NCBI GenBank assembly: GCA_038231495.1
Contig: JBBRLG010000504.1
Span: forward strand, 1-5,454
DNA: 5,454 bases
Origin: JBBRLG01 sp038231495
GTDB lineage: Bacteria > Planctomycetota > Planctomycetia > Gemmatales > Gemmataceae
Direction of reading: 5' to 3'
Shown here one piece after another: positions 1-4,635 of the stretch; position 1 is the first letter of the stretch; each line of letters opens with the position of its first letter. The notes under the pieces are model-generated. The model worked only from the letters and a program-made list of their open reading frames with translations. It made no database searches and was not told the DNA's origin. Position numbers and translations under genes: made by a program.

Positions 1-51
1 AGCCGCAGTCATGGTCAGGATTGCCGACAGTGCTAGCAGGGATCGCAGCAT
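1..51 (-). CDS. N-terminal fragment of a predicted exported protein (truncated by window edge)
   Basis: Only the first 17 codons lie in the window. They start at an ATG whose first base is position 51 and read MLRSLLALSAILTMTAA. This is a short basic start followed by a hydrophobic stretch ending in small residues, the look of a Sec signal peptide. A strong Shine-Dalgarno sequence (GGGAGG on the minus strand, positions 59-64) sits 7 nt before the ATG, which supports the start. The gene lies downstream of the metalloprotease gene on the same strand, separated by a palindrome that may end or attenuate read-through. The product's function cannot be told from this fragment. It is too short to exclude a chance reading, but the ribosome site and signal-like sequence together make it likely. 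Confidence 0.6.
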   Translation of the reverse strand, partial: MLRSLLALSAILTMTAA

Positions 52-83
52 GGGGAAACCTCCCACCAGGAGAAATTCTTGGG

Positions 84-221
84 GTAACCGTTCACCGGCA
101 TCAACTGCTCCCCCCCTTGCGAAGGGGGGGTAGGGGGGGTAAGAACGATTAAAGTACTCGGTCATGGCGCTCTTTTCACCCCCCCTACCCCCCCTTCGTA
201 AGGGGGGGAGTGAACGGTTAC
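84..221. repeat. Imperfect inverted repeat with C7/G7 tracts between two minus-strand genes
   Basis: The core arms are 109-140 and 178-209: 32 bp with a single mismatch (119 against 199). Each arm is TC7, a TTGCGAA or TTACGAA turn, G7, TA, G7. Outside the core, 12-bp perfect arms GTAACCGTTCAC (84-95) and GTGAACGGTTAC (210-221) continue the dyad, interrupted only in the left arm by 13 extra bases (96-108). The loop is about 37 nt. Each core arm can also form its own C7/G7 hairpin. The repeat lies between the stop of the metalloprotease gene and the start of the next minus-strand gene, where it could act as a bidirectional terminator or mRNA-end structure. It looks like a REP/MITE-type intergenic element. 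Its family membership is inferred. Confidence 0.85.
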
Positions 222-226
222 TAACC

Positions 227-2089
227 TCATTCGTACTCGTAACCGACGTGGAACGTGACGCGCCCGTCCGCCAGCCGGCGGATGTTCGTAATGTGGACGG
301 GCAGCCCGCCGCCCAGCTGCGAACGACTCGACGGTATCGTGTACGGCGTAAACGCGTTGTTCGCCTTGCTCGGGAACGGCACCGAACCCAGGAACACGCC
401 CGGACCGGCGGGCCCTTCGACGCCGTGCGACTCTTCCAGGATCGGCCGGTTGTTCACCACGCGCCAGACCAGCAAGCCCTCGGCCGGCAGGTCCTGGTCG
501 AAACCCTTCTTGCGGCGGTTTTCCAGCAACAGGTACTCGCTGCCGTCCGCCTTGACCAGCACCTTGAGGCACTCCTTCGGCGAATCTTCAACCGGCGCCA
601 GGATCAGTTTCTGCTTGACCGTCGGGTCGATGACGGTGGGCTTGAGCCAGCCGAGCTGCTCCTTGGACCAGGCGGAGAAGTGTTGGGGCCGGCCCTTGCC
701 GAGCTGGTTCGACATGGCACACCAGACGCCCAAGCCTTCCGAACCGGGGTTTTCCGGCCGGGCGTACAGGTCCGGCAGGCCGAGCATGTGGCCGAACTCG
801 TGGCACATGACGCTGATGTTCTCCATGCGCTCGCCGCCCTCGTCCGTGATGAAGTAGGACCAGCGCTTGCTGTCGTGGTTCATGCTGGCGCGGTGCGGCC
901 AGAACAGCCCGCCGCGGTTGGTCTGCACCCGGCCGCCGGCGTAGACGAAGAAGAGGCCGTCCAAATCCTTCAGCGCGTCCTTGCCGTCGCGCACGACCAG
1001 CTTGTCCAGCGCCTCGGACAGGAGCGCCGTCTTGTTGCCGCCCGACGCCGCCTCGTATTCCGAGCGCTTCTTGCCGGCTTCCACCCAGTTGAACACCTTG
1101 CCCTCGACCTTGAGGCTGGCGTACGACTGCTCCACGTAGTAGTCGTTGAGGCTGCCGAAAACGTCCTGGCCCGTGGCGTTTTTCTTGTCCTTGTAAGTGC
1201 TGCGGCTGAACAGGGAGTCATCCCAATCCTTGCCGGCGATCTTCTCGTTGTGCTTCACGTCCGGGAATTCGATGCACACCACGCCGAGGTGGTAGACTTC
1301 CTTCTGCCAGTAAGCGCCGATGCGGTTGTCCCAGTTGCGGCCGCGCGGGTTGTTGTTGTCCTCTTCACCCAGCGTCACCTTGAGGTCCACTTCCTTCTCG
1401 GCCAGGAGGAGCGTCAACGTCACCACGTCGCCGGGCTTTCGCTCGGACAACACCTCGTTGAGCTTGGCCGTGTCGGGCAGCGGCACGCCGTCGATCTTGC
1501 GGACCATCTCGCCGACTTTAAGCTTGGCCTTGTCCGCCGGCGAGCCGGTCGTGATCTGGCTGATCGGAATGCCCTCGCCTTCCTTGGGTTCGCCGAGTCG
1601 CAAGCCGAGGAGGGCGCGCTTCGCCGAGACGCTCATCGGCCGGCTGGTGGCACCGAGGGTCGCGGTCAACTCCAGCGGCTTGTCCTGGCGCAGCACGGCC
1701 AATTTGAGCGCTTCGCCGGGTGCCCGGGATTGGACCAGTTCGCGGAAGACCTCGGCGTTCTCGACTTCCTTGTCGCCGACGCGGACCACCACGTCGCCGC
1801 GCAGCAACCCGGCCTTGGCCGCGGGGGAGTCGTCCTCCAACTCGACGACGGCGAGCTTGCCCTTGGCGTCCGGCTTGAGGTGGACGCCGAGGTAGCCGGT
1901 CTGGCCGGCGGGGCCGGGGCCGGCCTTGCTGATGCGCGTGGAAATCGCCTTCTCGACGGTGCGGAACTCAGACAGGTCGGGCAAGGCGGGGGCTTTGACG
2001 TCCGCGGGCAGCGGCTCGGCGGCGGGTACGGCCCAAACGATTCCCAACAAGCACAAGCCGACGGTGAAACCTGGCAGCGCGCGTTTCAT
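227..2089 (-). CDS. Exported PDZ-domain M6-type zinc metalloprotease
   Basis: This 620-residue protein is predicted to be secreted and to cut peptide bonds with a zinc centre. The N-terminus (MKRA, then a hydrophobic run to about residue 22, AVPAA) is a Sec signal peptide with probable cleavage near residue 24. Two PDZ-like domains follow, at about 64-146 (loop YLGVHL) and 158-241 (loop LLGLRL), each with the SPA..AGL/AKL..GD/GE pattern. The catalytic part spans about 260-620. HEFGHMLGLPD at 430-440 gives zinc ligands H430, H434 and D440 and general base E431, and WCAMSN near 459 is a likely Met-turn. This is the pattern of the M6 (immune inhibitor A-like) metzincins. PDZ domains placed before an M6 domain suggest substrate or membrane-protein docking at the cell envelope (inference). 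The start is supported by GGAG (2098-2101) 8 nt upstream. No frameshift is seen. The substrate is unknown. Confidence 0.93.
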   Translation of the reverse strand: MKRALPGFTVGLCLLGIVWAVPAAEPLPADVKAPALPDLSEFRTVEKAISTRISKAGPGPAGQTGYLGVHLKPDAKGKLAVVELEDDSPAAKAGLLRGDVVVRVGDKEVENAEVFRELVQSRAPGEALKLAVLRQDKPLELTATLGATSRPMSVSAKRALLGLRLGEPKEGEGIPISQITTGSPADKAKLKVGEMVRKIDGVPLPDTAKLNEVLSERKPGDVVTLTLLLAEKEVDLKVTLGEEDNNNPRGRNWDNRIGAYWQKEVYHLGVVCIEFPDVKHNEKIAGKDWDDSLFSRSTYKDKKNATGQDVFGSLNDYYVEQSYASLKVEGKVFNWVEAGKKRSEYEAASGGNKTALLSEALDKLVVRDGKDALKDLDGLFFVYAGGRVQTNRGGLFWPHRASMNHDSKRWSYFITDEGGERMENISVMCHEFGHMLGLPDLYARPENPGSEGLGVWCAMSNQLGKGRPQHFSAWSKEQLGWLKPTVIDPTVKQKLILAPVEDSPKECLKVLVKADGSEYLLLENRRKKGFDQDLPAEGLLVWRVVNNRPILEESHGVEGPAGPGVFLGSVPFPSKANNAFTPYTIPSSRSQLGGGLPVHITNIRRLADGRVTFHVGYEYE

Positions 2090-2131
2090 GGGTGCAACTC
2101 CGAATCCAGATTAGGAAGAACCGATTGGACG

Positions 2132-2140
2132 AGTATAACA
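2132..2140 (-). promoter_or_regulatory. Candidate extended -10 promoter of the metalloprotease gene
   Basis: Read on the minus strand the sequence is TGTTATACT, an extended -10 element (TGn plus TATACT, 5 of 6 to consensus). It lies about 43 bases before the start codon, predicting a leader of roughly 35 nt. No good -35 hexamer stands 16-18 nt upstream, as expected for an extended -10 promoter. The upstream side is occupied by the CACGGAA palindrome, which begins 18 bp away. Confidence 0.4.
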
Positions 2141-2157
2141 CCCTGCAAGAAGAAATT

Positions 2158-2305
2158 AACCACGGAATACACGGAAAACACGGAAAAAAGACCGCGATGG
2201 CAATGTGCAAAAGGCAAAAGCAGACCCAGATGCGTGCCCTGCTTGTTGTCTTTTGTCTTTTTGCTTTTCGGTCCTTTTTCCGTGTTTTCCGTGTATTCCG
2301 TGGTT
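2158..2305. repeat. Long palindromic repeat built of CACGGAA units (MITE-like)
   Basis: The arms 2158-2194 and 2269-2305 are 37 bp each and complementary except for one position. Each arm holds three near-identical 9-base units (CACGGAATA, CACGGAAAA, CACGGAAAA). The 74-nt middle carries further partial complementarity (GCAAAA at 2207-2212 with TTTTGC at 2259-2264; CAAAAG at 2215-2220 with CTTTTG at 2250-2255), so the whole 148 bp could fold as one long hairpin. It encodes no credible protein. It lies between two minus-strand genes, just upstream of the metalloprotease promoter candidate. I recall similar ACCACGGAATACACGG sequences as dispersed repeats in planctomycete-type genomes, which is memory rather than a search result. 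Confidence 0.88.
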
Positions 2306-2324
2306 TGACGCCTTTTGGAGCGCA

Positions 2325-2339
2325 CCGCGGACGCCGCGG
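2325..2339. other. Short GC hairpin downstream of the DUF5681-like gene
   Basis: CCGCGG, ACG, CCGCGG forms a 6-bp stem with a 3-nt loop, about 48 bases past the stop of the minus-strand DUF5681-like gene. No T-run follows on the minus strand, so it is not a clear intrinsic terminator. It could stabilise the mRNA end or be chance in GC-rich DNA. Confidence 0.3.
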
Positions 2340-2386
2340 CGCGCCAACGCCGCCGAATAATCTCCCAAGCAAGTGCTAAAAACCGC

Positions 2387-3064
2387 CTACACGCGCCCGG
2401 CGGCAGGGCCGGCACCGAAGTCGCGCCGGCCCTGCGTGTCGTTGGTAGACTCCGGCCGGGTGTCGTTCGCCGACGGTGCGGGACGCGGCCGCTCCGGCGT
2501 GCCGTTTTTACCGTTTGGTGACGGTGCCGGCCGCGCGTCCGGTGTGGCCGCCGGTCCGGATTCGCCGGCGCGCTCCGCTTCGTCTGCGCGCCGCCGCGCC
2601 GCCAGGTCGGCCTGCAAACCCTCGGCGAGTTCCTGCTGGAAACGGTCGCCGACGCACGGCATCGCGAAGCGCAGTACCTCGGCCACCGGCCCCGGCGGCA
2701 GGCGGTTGGCGAGCACGTCGGTCGCCTCCGCGGCCATCGGCGACCGGCGGAACAGGTCCACCTCTTCCAGGTCCAGCGTGTCCGGATTCACCGTCGCGGG
2801 CGGCTTGCCCAAGACGTACTGGAACAGCAGCTTGATCGCGCCGAGCTTGCCGTTTTTGGCCTGGACCATCAGTTCGCCGACGATGATTTCCATGTCCTGG
2901 GCGGTGACGCAATCGAGCATGACGCGGCGCAGCTCGGCGACGCGACGGGCGTAGGGGTTGCCCGGCCCGCCGAGGTTTCCGGGCGCGAAGCGGCCCTGGG
3001 CGTCGCGGCCGTTGTCGGCGGTTTGGCATGGTTCGGCGTGGGAATCGCGTTCGGACGTGTTCAT
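2387..3064 (-). CDS. DUF5681-like protein, function unknown
   Basis: The protein has 225 residues. Residues 24-37 read GRFAPGNLGGPGNP, the signature glycine/proline-rich segment I associate with DUF5681-type proteins, sometimes found near phage terminase genes and common in Gemmata-like planctomycetes (memory). A helical, basic region follows (about 38-90: RRVAELRR, then GAIKLLFQYVLGKPP). A second helical block covers about 110-160. The tail after residue 165 is rich in Pro, Ala, Gly and charged residues and is probably disordered. A DNA-binding or packaging-related role is possible but not shown. I place the start at 3064 because GAGG (3070-3073) lies 5 nt before it and the conserved-looking sequence begins soon after. 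The frame stays open to an earlier ATG at 3148 that has no ribosome site. No signal peptide or membrane segment is seen. The gene is on the opposite strand from the cassette genes to its right. Confidence 0.82.
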   Translation of the reverse strand: MNTSERDSHAEPCQTADNGRDAQGRFAPGNLGGPGNPYARRVAELRRVMLDCVTAQDMEIIVGELMVQAKNGKLGAIKLLFQYVLGKPPATVNPDTLDLEEVDLFRRSPMAAEATDVLANRLPPGPVAEVLRFAMPCVGDRFQQELAEGLQADLAARRRADEAERAGESGPAATPDARPAPSPNGKNGTPERPRPAPSANDTRPESTNDTQGRRDFGAGPAAGRV

Positions 3065-3276
3065 GGCAACCTCGCGGTAGATGGGAAGGGTACAAAACGG
3101 GTGGCGGCCGTACCCGCGCTGGGGAGACGACGCGCCCTGCTCCATCATGCCGTAATCAAGGCGTTGTTAAGAGATCAGTTTAGGTGAAAATAGACGCCAT
3201 CTTTGCGGTTGTCGCTGGAAGTCGTGGATTGGCACCCTGCGATAGCGAGCGGGGCCGCGTAAGTGCCACGAGCGGC
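3065..3276. other. Intergenic stretch between divergent genes, nothing firm seen
   Basis: This gap separates the minus-strand DUF5681-like gene from the promoter facing right. The minus-strand frame of the DUF5681-like gene stays open to 3148, but no ribosome site supports a start there. I found no RNA gene, long dyad, convincing promoter for the minus-strand gene, or complete coding region. It probably marks the border between the chromosomal minus-strand genes and the cassette-like region. Confidence 0.4.
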
Positions 3277-3305
3277 TTGACACGCTTGTTCGCCAGTGAT
3301 CTATT
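3277..3305 (+). promoter_or_regulatory. Sigma70-type promoter facing the cassette region
   Basis: A perfect TTGACA (-35) at 3277-3282 is followed after 17 bp by TCTATT (4 of 6 to TATAAT) at 3300-3305, with TGA just before the hexamer as an extended -10. It points into the array and predicts transcription from about 3312, giving a structured leader of about 125 nt before the ATG at 3438. Its place just before the first attC-like site is where a promoter expressing cassette genes would be useful, but it is not next to an integrase gene here. Confidence 0.5.
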
Positions 3306-3313
3306 GAGGCGTC

Positions 3314-3380
3314 ATACCCCGACGGGCGTGAGCCATACCCACACCGGCGCAGGCGTAATACCCTGACCGGCGCGAGCCCT
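3314..3380 (+). repeat. Three imperfect tandem repeats of 21-23 bp
   Basis: The units begin at 3314, 3335 and 3358, each opening with ATACCC and containing a G/C core of the type CGACGGGCG, ACCGGCGC or ACCGGCGC. The units diverge from one another, and the spacing (21 and 23 bp) leaves no room for spacers, so this is not a CRISPR. The third unit supplies CCGGCGCGAGC (3367-3377), which pairs with GCTCGGCGCCGG (3385-3396) with one bulged base, making a strong hairpin in the leader of the first cassette gene. The repeats overlap the degenerate left half of the attC-like site ending at 3418. Confidence 0.55.
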
Positions 3381-3418
3381 ACCTGCTCGGCGCCGGTATG
3401 GATACTCAGTAGTTCGGC
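3318..3418 (+). other. Degenerate attC-like site upstream of the first cassette gene
   Basis: The right end is convincing. GTTCGGC (3412-3418) is the same R' heptamer as in the complete attC at 4493-4591, and 16 of the 26 bases just before it match those before the other R', including the CGGC.CCGG and CTC.GT stretches. The left partner is poor. CCCGAC near 3318 and TGAG, ATACCC and CCGGCGC downstream roughly mirror the right half, which would give a site of about 101 bp, close to the 99 bp of the complete one. No upstream AAC-bearing heptamer exists in the gap. The site may be a decayed attC, or only a right half left by recombination. If active, the cut would be between G3412 and T3413. Confidence 0.5.
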
Positions 3419-3437
3419 CACAGAGGGCGCACGGCAG

Positions 3438-3845
3438 ATGAAGCCCCCGAAGTGTACCCCGTACCCGCCGAGCACCCGTTACAAGCGGGTCGTCGTGCGG
3501 TCGCTGTGGTACGACAACGATGGCCTCACCATCGAGGTGCAAGGCCCGGGGTTCATATTCGCCCGCGTGGTGTTCCGTCGGCCGGCCGGGTTCCGGATGT
3601 TGGACGAGCGCGACCTGTGCGAGTTCTGGGACAATTACCACACCGGCAACGGGTGGCTATACGAAGTTCACGAGGGCGGCTGGCAGGAGTTGGAGTCGCA
3701 CCGGCAGTACTTCAACTCGCCGTCGTTCTTCACCGGGCTGCGAGAGTTCCTGGTCGTCTGCGACACGTGCGTCAGTGTGCTGGTCGTTGAGCCGCCAGAG
3801 ATCATCGACCTGGGCGCGGAGCCGGAGCATCCGGTCGCTGAGTGA
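3438..3845 (+). CDS. Cassette-encoded protein of unknown function, 135 residues
   Basis: I do not recognise a named family. The protein is small, soluble-looking and rich in aromatic and acidic residues, with no signal peptide or membrane segment. Visible motif-like stretches are GFRMLDERDLCEFW (51-64), GWLYEVHEGGW (72-82), FFTGLREFLVV (97-107) and CVSVLVVEPPEI (111-122). I have a faint memory of similar small proteins in planctomycetes. A mixed alpha/beta fold like those of contact-toxin immunity proteins is conceivable but unsupported. The start is the only in-frame ATG near the beginning of the frame, with GAGGG (3423-3427) 10 nt before it. It begins 20 bases after an R'-type GTTCGGC and ends 13 bases before a GCCGAACC heptamer-plus-C, which is the arrangement of an integron cassette gene. 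Confidence 0.8.
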   Translation: MKPPKCTPYPPSTRYKRVVVRSLWYDNDGLTIEVQGPGFIFARVVFRRPAGFRMLDERDLCEFWDNYHTGNGWLYEVHEGGWQELESHRQYFNSPSFFTGLREFLVVCDTCVSVLVVEPPEIIDLGAEPEHPVAE

Positions 3846-3858
3846 GCAGCAAAGGCAG

Positions 3859-3892
3859 GCCGAACCATCCGCTGCAGCAGACCGTGGCCGCC
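3859..3892 (+). other. Left half of an attC site (R''-L'') after the unknown gene
   Basis: Starting with GCCGAACC, 28 of 34 bases match the left half of the complete attC at 4493-4526. The shared parts include the CGCTGCA block, GACCG and the terminal GGCCGCC, so both sites would have the same unpaired G and A in the L'' arm. The complementary right half, ending in GTTCGGC, is not found before the next gene at 3997. The sequence therefore looks like a broken attC whose right half was lost or replaced by the DNA carrying the promoter and toxin-antitoxin-like pair. Confidence 0.7.
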
Positions 3893-3906
3893 AGATCGGA
3901 TTCGAG

Positions 3907-3915
3907 TGCTATAAT
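3907..3915 (+). promoter_or_regulatory. Extended -10 promoter of the two-gene toxin-antitoxin-like operon
   Basis: TGCTATAAT is a full-consensus TATAAT at 3910-3915 preceded by TGC, a textbook extended -10. The -35 region (around 3887-3892) does not resemble TTGACA. The start of transcription would be near 3922, giving a leader of about 75 nt. A cassette with its own promoter is typical for toxin-antitoxin cassettes, which must be expressed wherever they sit in an array. Confidence 0.55.
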
Positions 3916-3925
3916 GTCTTCTCAG

Positions 3926-3966
3926 GCCGGCCCAGGGGGATGACCTTCTTATCGGCCCTGACCGGC
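3926..3966 (+). other. Hairpin in the leader of the toxin-antitoxin-like operon
   Basis: GCCGG (3926-3930) pairs with CCGGC (3962-3966) and CAGGG (3933-3937) with CCCTG (3956-3960), with a small CC/A internal loop between. The terminal loop is 18 nt. It lies entirely between the predicted transcription start and the ribosome site of the first gene. It could modulate translation or serve as a protein-binding site. No T-run follows, so it is not a terminator. Confidence 0.4.
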
Positions 3967-3996
3967 GTTTCACGCGGGTTGTCGCTGTGAGGAGCA

Positions 3997-4221
3997 ATGG
4001 CCGAACACCCGAACAAGCATATCAGGGAAGCAATCAAGTACGCCCTGAATAGAGGTTGGCGCGTAGTCAAGGCTGGCCCCCGGGCCCACGTTTGGGGCCA
4101 GTTATTTTGTCCCTACGCGCGTCGAGGCGGCTGCCTTATTCGGGTCTTCTCTACGCCAAGGAACCCGGAAAACCACGCTCGAAGGATTCGCGAGGAAGTC
4201 GATCATTGTCCCCACGCCTAA
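3997..4221 (+). CDS. HicA-like small protein, putative toxin of a toxin-antitoxin pair
   Basis: This 74-residue basic protein reads as helix (HIREAIKYALNRG, 8-20), strand (WRVVKAG, 21-27), a conserved-looking His (H31 in PRAHVWG), strands (QLFCP; CLIRVFSTP) and a final helix (NPENHARRIREEVDHCPH). That order, GW followed by a loop with a single His, resembles HicA mRNA interferases, which have a dsRBD-like fold and an essential His, although the usual GSH motif is replaced by RAH. I recall close relatives (GW..., STP.NPE.HAR.IR..VD.CPH) always beside a gene like the next one. An RNA-cutting role is an inference. Cysteines at 38, 46 and 71 could bind metal. GAGGAG (3989-3994) is only 2 nt from the ATG, an unusually tight spacing that may keep translation low. 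No other start fits. The next gene begins 23 bases after the stop. Confidence 0.75.
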   Translation: MAEHPNKHIREAIKYALNRGWRVVKAGPRAHVWGQLFCPYARRGGCLIRVFSTPRNPENHARRIREEVDHCPHA

Positions 4222-4244
4222 ACGCAGGGCGCAAGGAGCAATCG

Positions 4245-4490
4245 ATGAAAAGAAAAAAAACCTACGGGTTCTCCGTCGTATTGAGTGTACCCACTCTCAG
4301 CGCTGAGGAGTGTGAGGCGCTTTATGAAGCCGGTTGCGACGATGGCACCATTGTGACCCGAAACAGAATCACTTTCATTGCCTTCGACCGGAAAGCGGAT
4401 TCTCTGGAACAGGCGATCCGATCAGCGGCCGCCGACGTGCAAGCGGCCGGGTTCGAAGTAAAACGGGTGGAGATGCCCGCCTTGGTTTGA
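4245..4490 (+). CDS. Partner of the HicA-like protein, putative antitoxin
   Basis: The protein has 81 residues. After a lysine-rich start (MKRKK), it has a strand (TYGFSVVLSV), helix (SAEECEALYEAG), the motif CDDGTI (31-36), strands (RITFIAFDR), helix (SLEQAIRSAAADVQAAG) and a last strand (EVKRVEM). I recall this pattern (ALFEAGCDD, FDREA.SL.EAI.SAI.DV) from a widespread small-protein family often named only as regulator or hypothetical and encoded after the HicA-like gene. It is not a standard HicB but shares the idea of a compact alpha/beta domain without a clear added DNA-binding domain. Neutralising the upstream protein is inferred from the pairing. The start is supported by AAGGAG (4233-4238), 6 nt before the ATG. 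The leader GGAGCAAT repeats the leader of the first gene. The stop is 2 bases before an attC site. Confidence 0.78.
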   Translation: MKRKKTYGFSVVLSVPTLSAEECEALYEAGCDDGTIVTRNRITFIAFDRKADSLEQAIRSAAADVQAAGFEVKRVEMPALV

Positions 4491-4492
4491 TC

Positions 4493-4591
4493 GCCGAACC
4501 CGGCGCTGCACCTGACCGGGGCCGCCCTACTGGTTTTGCGCGGCATCCCGGTGTTGCAGGCGGCCCCGGCAGGTGAGCTCGGTCGTTCGGC
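4493..4591 (+). other. attC: Complete integron attC recombination site
   Basis: This 99-bp site has the full attC architecture. R'' is GCCGAAC (4493-4499) and its exact complement R' is GTTCGGC (4585-4591), to be cut between G4585 and T4586. Inside lie an unpaired spacer (4500-4504 against 4579-4584), then paired L boxes: GCT (4505-4507) with AGC (4576-4578), CACCTG (4509-4514) with CAGGTG (4570-4575), and CCGGGGCCGCC (4516-4526) with GGCGGCCCCGG (4559-4569). Two single bases, G4508 and A4515, are left unpaired in the left arm. Such extrahelical bases are the mark by which integron integrases choose the strand of attC. The 32-nt terminal loop (4527-4558) is the variable part. It sits directly after one gene and before the next in the same direction, as between cassettes. 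Confidence 0.85.
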
Positions 4592-4635
4592 CTTATCCCG
4601 CACACCTGTGGCAGACCCTAGCGCCGGAAACTCCT

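Noticed and set aside
164..2308. Plus-strand open frame of 714 codons opposite the metalloprotease gene
   Set aside because: It is the antisense of a gene with a clear signal peptide, PDZ domains and zinc motif, and its start and end run through the two palindromes. Long antisense frames are common in GC-rich DNA.
2086..2415. Small open frames on both strands over the CACGGAA palindrome
   Set aside because: They translate the inverted repeat itself (HGIHGKHGK or FRVFRVFRG patterns), a frame by-product of the 9-base units and not a protein.
3031..3037. GTTCGGC heptamer resembling an R' box
   Set aside because: It lies within the DUF5681-like coding region, on the complementary side, with no paired R'' or L boxes around it.
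3065..3148. Longer N-terminus for the DUF5681-like protein starting at 3148
   Set aside because: No ribosome site precedes that ATG, and the extra 28 residues (MMEQGASSPQ...) look unlike the rest. The ATG at 3064 has GAGG at a suitable distance.
3314..3380. Possible short CRISPR array
   Set aside because: The repeats are adjacent without spacers, diverge from one another, and no cas-like gene is present.
3940..3990. 16-codon leader frame (MTFLSALTGVSRGLSL) ending 6 bases before the HicA-like start
   Set aside because: The G-run directly touches its ATG, leaving no proper ribosome spacing, and the peptide has no attenuator-type codon runs. Translational coupling is possible but unsupported.
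4000..4006. Another GCCGAAC heptamer
   Set aside because: It encodes residues 2-4 of the HicA-like protein (Ala-Glu-His) and has no L'' sequence after it. The same heptamer occurs by chance at 791-797 inside the protease gene.
4573..4635. GTG start giving the DUF6194 protein 21 more residues
   Set aside because: The codon lies in the L' box of the attC site, and the extension is not part of the family pattern I recall.
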